This document shows, in pieces, positions 61,245 to 64,000 of a stretch of DNA of 64,000 nt. The stretch comes from Anopheles merus (lineage: Eukaryota; Arthropoda; Insecta; Diptera; Culicidae). The stretch spans positions 33,290,755 through 33,354,754 of the forward strand of contig NC_054083.1 of NCBI RefSeq assembly GCF_017562075.2. Direction: 5' to 3'. Each line of letters opens with the position of its first letter. Positions within the stretch are counted from its first letter, which is position 1. Under the pieces are notes generated by a model. It was not told where the DNA came from, made no database searches, and was given only the letters and a program-made list of their open reading frames with translations. A program made the translations under genes and the position numbers.

Positions 61245-64000
61245 ATGAGCGTCCCCACCGCAGCCGGCAGGATGGACATGAAATCGTTCCTCCTAAGCTG
61301 GTGCCAGAAGAATGGCTGCGAGCCGGCTTTTGATGTGCGTCCGCTTGGGCCGAAGCACCGGCAACGCTTCCTGTGCGAGGTGCGCATCCCGGGCATCAAC
61401 TACATCGGCGTCGGCAACTCCACCAACAAGAAGGACTCGGAGAAGAATGCGTCGCGCGATTTCGTCAACTATCTCGTGCGCATTGGCAAGGTACCGGAAG
61501 GGTCCGTGCCGCAGGACCCATCGGCACCGGCCGGTGGTACCGATCGGAGCGATGCGGCCGGACCGTCAATGGCGCGAGCACCGGCCGGCCAGGGTAACAT
61601 CTTCATGAAAGGGTTCGTGCCGCAGGACCTCGGCCAGGCGTACCGGCCGTATGTGCCCTCGAAGGAGGACATCAAGCGCGAGCAGGACAACATGGAGGCG
61701 GCCGAATCGCTCGACGTGAACGCGTCCATCCACGGCAACTGGACGATCGAGAACGCCAAGTCGAAGCTGAACCAGTGGTTGCAGCATCACAAAATTAAGG
61801 CCGAATTTAAGTACACCTCGATCGGGCCGGACCACGCCAAGTGAGTACTAATGCGCGCCTGCTAACGGCCGTGCCGTGCTGGCCCGTCTCTGGACAACGA
61901 AACTCGCTTCTATCAGTTTAAAACCTTCCGGTGAATAGGAAGGAAACGTTTTAAATTGGTAGACACGAGTTTCGGCATGTATTATTGTTTTACAAGGCTG
62001 GTTTGGCTTCAGCTTGCGGCAGTGGTACCCTTTCTCGTCTCGACATTGCGTCAAGAAGGAGATGCGGGAGACGGGTGCTACCGTCTTGAGATGAAGCCAA
62101 CCAGTCCCGTATGTTTCTGAGAGTTGAAATCAAACCACCCAGGCCCGGGGGTACAGTTTCGAATCATCGCAAACGGACACACTAGCTAGCGAACGATAGC
62201 AGCGAGCGCACAGATTCGAGCAACAGCGAGTAGTAAGGGAATGGAAAACAACCCCCAAAAAGACAGTAAAACTAAAGATGTAATCATTTGCAAAGTAGAT
62301 TCAGAGGGAAGCGCGATGGATAGAGTTTGCAAATAATTACATAGAAATCAAACTGAACATCAAAATGGCCGCCCTCATGATGGGCAGTGTCTCCAACCGA
62401 ATTGCAAATTCCTTCCCTTTCTGCTTCGAACTGCTGCGCTTGTGCTCATCGTGTCGCGTATCCTTTTTACTCAAACTGTGTAGCGTGCGCAGCAAAGTCA
62501 ACGAACGACTGCTGTGGATGCTTTACGAGATGATTTGAAAATGTACCCCGCAGGCTTTCACGATGATACTGAGCTCGGAATTGGTAAGTTTTTAAGTAAG
62601 CTGAACACAACTACACCACATGAGTACACGAAGAATAACCAAACAAATAGTTTATTTTGCTGAAATTAGTGCTTCTAACATGTGCTAACTGTTTTCGTTG
62701 TCCTTCCCGGCGTCCAGGAGCTTCATAGCCGAGATGATCGTTTATGTGCGAGAGCTGAACCGTACGATAACGGGCCGTGAGTCCGGTTCGAACAAACAGT
62801 CGGCGAGCAAATCGTGCGCCCTGTCCCTCATACGGCAGCTCTACCATTTGGGTGTGATTGAAGCGTTTACCGGATCGCTCAAGAGCGCTACGTAAGTAAT
62901 GTTGGGCGTTCAAAGTGCTGCTGAAGTACCATTAACTTGTTTCCACCGTCTCCCCAGTGCGTCGGAGCAGTTGGCCGCCTATCCGGTGAAAATTTCCAAC
63001 CAGCTTGCCCAGCGCGTCCACGAAACGCTCCTGGAGATGGGCGTACAACCGGTCAAGGTGAACCCGGCGGCGGACAATCCGAAAGAAACCGTCAGCCTGC
63101 TGCACCCCTCGGACGATGTGCACTTCAAGCCGCAGTCGACGAACCTGCACCAACCGGCGTCGGTAATCTCGTGGTCACCGCCGGTACCGAACTGGAACGC
63201 CTGGCTGGGGTGCAACATCGACGAGGGCTACCTGGCGACGGCCTCGCTCGATCAGCTGAGCGAAGATTTGCTGAACGAGAGCAGCAGCCGGCTGAAGGAC
63301 GACATGGAGCTGCAGAAGAGCATGCGGACGCGCGAAAAGCTGCCCATTTCGGCGATGCGCAAACCGATCATGGAAGCGATCAACGAGCACCCGGTGGTGC
63401 TGATCCGGGGCAACACGGGCTGTGGCAAGACGACGCAAATCGCGCAGTTCATCCTGGAGGATTACATCAACTCGGGCCAGGGCGCGTACTGTAATGTGTG
63501 CGTGACGCAGCCGCGCCGCATCAGTGCGATCAGCGTGTCGGAGCGCATTGCGAACGAGCGGTGCGAGAATTTGGGCGTAACGGTGGGGTACTCGGTGCGG
63601 TTCGATTCCGTGCTGCCGCGCCCGTACGGTTCGATACTGTTCTGCACGATCGGGGTGCTGCTGCGCAAGCTGGAGGGCGGGCTGCGCGGGGTTTCGCACG
63701 TGATTGTGGATGAAATTCACGAGCGCGATGTGAACAGCGACTTTATACTGGTCGTGCTGCGCGATATGGTGCACACGTATCCGGATCTGCGCGTGATACT
63801 GATGTCGGCCACGATCGATACGTCGCTGTTTTCGCGCTACTTTGGTGACTGTCCGGTGCTGGAGGTGCCGGGTCGGGCGTTCCCCGTTGAGCAGCTGTTC
63901 CTGGAGGACTGTATTGAGCTGCTGAAGTTTCGCCCGTCACCGCCGGAAGGTGGTGCGGGCCGGCGCAAACGGGGCAAGGATGGGGAGGACGATGGCGGGG
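61245..64000 (+). CDS. mle: Maleless/DHX9 RNA helicase, N-terminal 604 aa, cut by the window end
   Basis: Exons 61245-61840, 62718-62891 and 62958 onward; the frame is open to the edge. Two dsRNA-binding domains can be seen: about residues 10-80 (QRFLCEVRIPGINYIGVGNS, then KKDSEKNASRDFVNYLVRI) and about 165-255 (GNWTIENAKSKLNQWL, then RESGSNKQSASKSCALSL). The DExH helicase core follows, with Walker A GNTGCGKT at 408-415, TQPRRISAIS, DEIH at 508-511 and SAT at 540-542. The order and the IIVDEIHERD-type block match Drosophila MLE and vertebrate DHX9. Family role: ATP-dependent unwinding of structured RNA; in Drosophila it remodels roX RNA for the MSL complex. A second ATG at 61272 (MDMKSF) corresponds better to the fly start. 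Motif IV onward lies outside the window. Confidence 0.97.
61841..62717 (+). other. Intron 1 of maleless
   Basis: An 877 bp GT-AG intron that splits dsRBD2 between residues 198 and 200. No nested gene was recognised. Confidence 0.85.

Overview
The window is eukaryotic nuclear DNA from a dipteran, most likely an Anopheles mosquito close to A. gambiae. The reasons are spliced genes with GT-AG introns, proteins that read as fly/mosquito orthologues (eIF3i, LSm5, MEP-1, maleless), strong G/C third-position bias, very long (GT)n tracts, and MITE, SINE and RTE insertions. The species is inferred; no search was run. Exon models below were built by hand from splice sites, and every complete model closes to a whole number of codons.

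Layout, left to right: (1) a minus-strand ankyrin-repeat/SOCS-box gene (1482-5052) with a long 3' UTR; (2) divergent from it, plus-strand eIF3i (6879-8145), whose first coding exon is only the ATG; (3) a plus-strand two-finger C2H2 protein in one coding exon (10966-12069); (4) a minus-strand PDZ/coiled-coil scaffold of the tamalin/CYTIP type (15132-24682), whose 6.6 kb first intron holds a Harbinger-like MITE, a 5'-truncated RTE retroposon and SINE relics; (5) LSm5 (27312-27779), with a 571 bp hAT-like MITE 87 bp upstream of its ATG; (6) two divergent, unrecognised secreted-protein genes (27938-28668 minus; 29901-30835 plus); (7) a large minus-strand zinc-finger gene recognised as MEP-1 (33613-40016); (8) about 20 kb with no convincing coding sequence (40017-59915), with (GT)n arrays, opposite-strand pyrimidine-rich and purine-rich blocks, one SINE and one TA-flanked MITE; (9) a small KIAA1143/DUF4604-type gene (59916-60479, minus); (10) divergent from it, the start of maleless/DHX9 (61245 to the window end), cut off inside the helicase core.

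The genes do not form one pathway. Several are housekeeping RNA-handling factors (eIF3i, LSm5, maleless) or chromatin factors (MEP-1). Three head-to-head pairs probably share bidirectional promoter space: ankyrin-SOCS/eIF3i, the two secreted proteins, and DUF4604/maleless. No bacterial-type system, CRISPR array or tRNA gene was seen. The most distinctive unexplained material is the transposon content, above all the decamer-armed hAT-like MITE at LSm5, plus the 20 kb gene-poor block and the two unknown secreted proteins.
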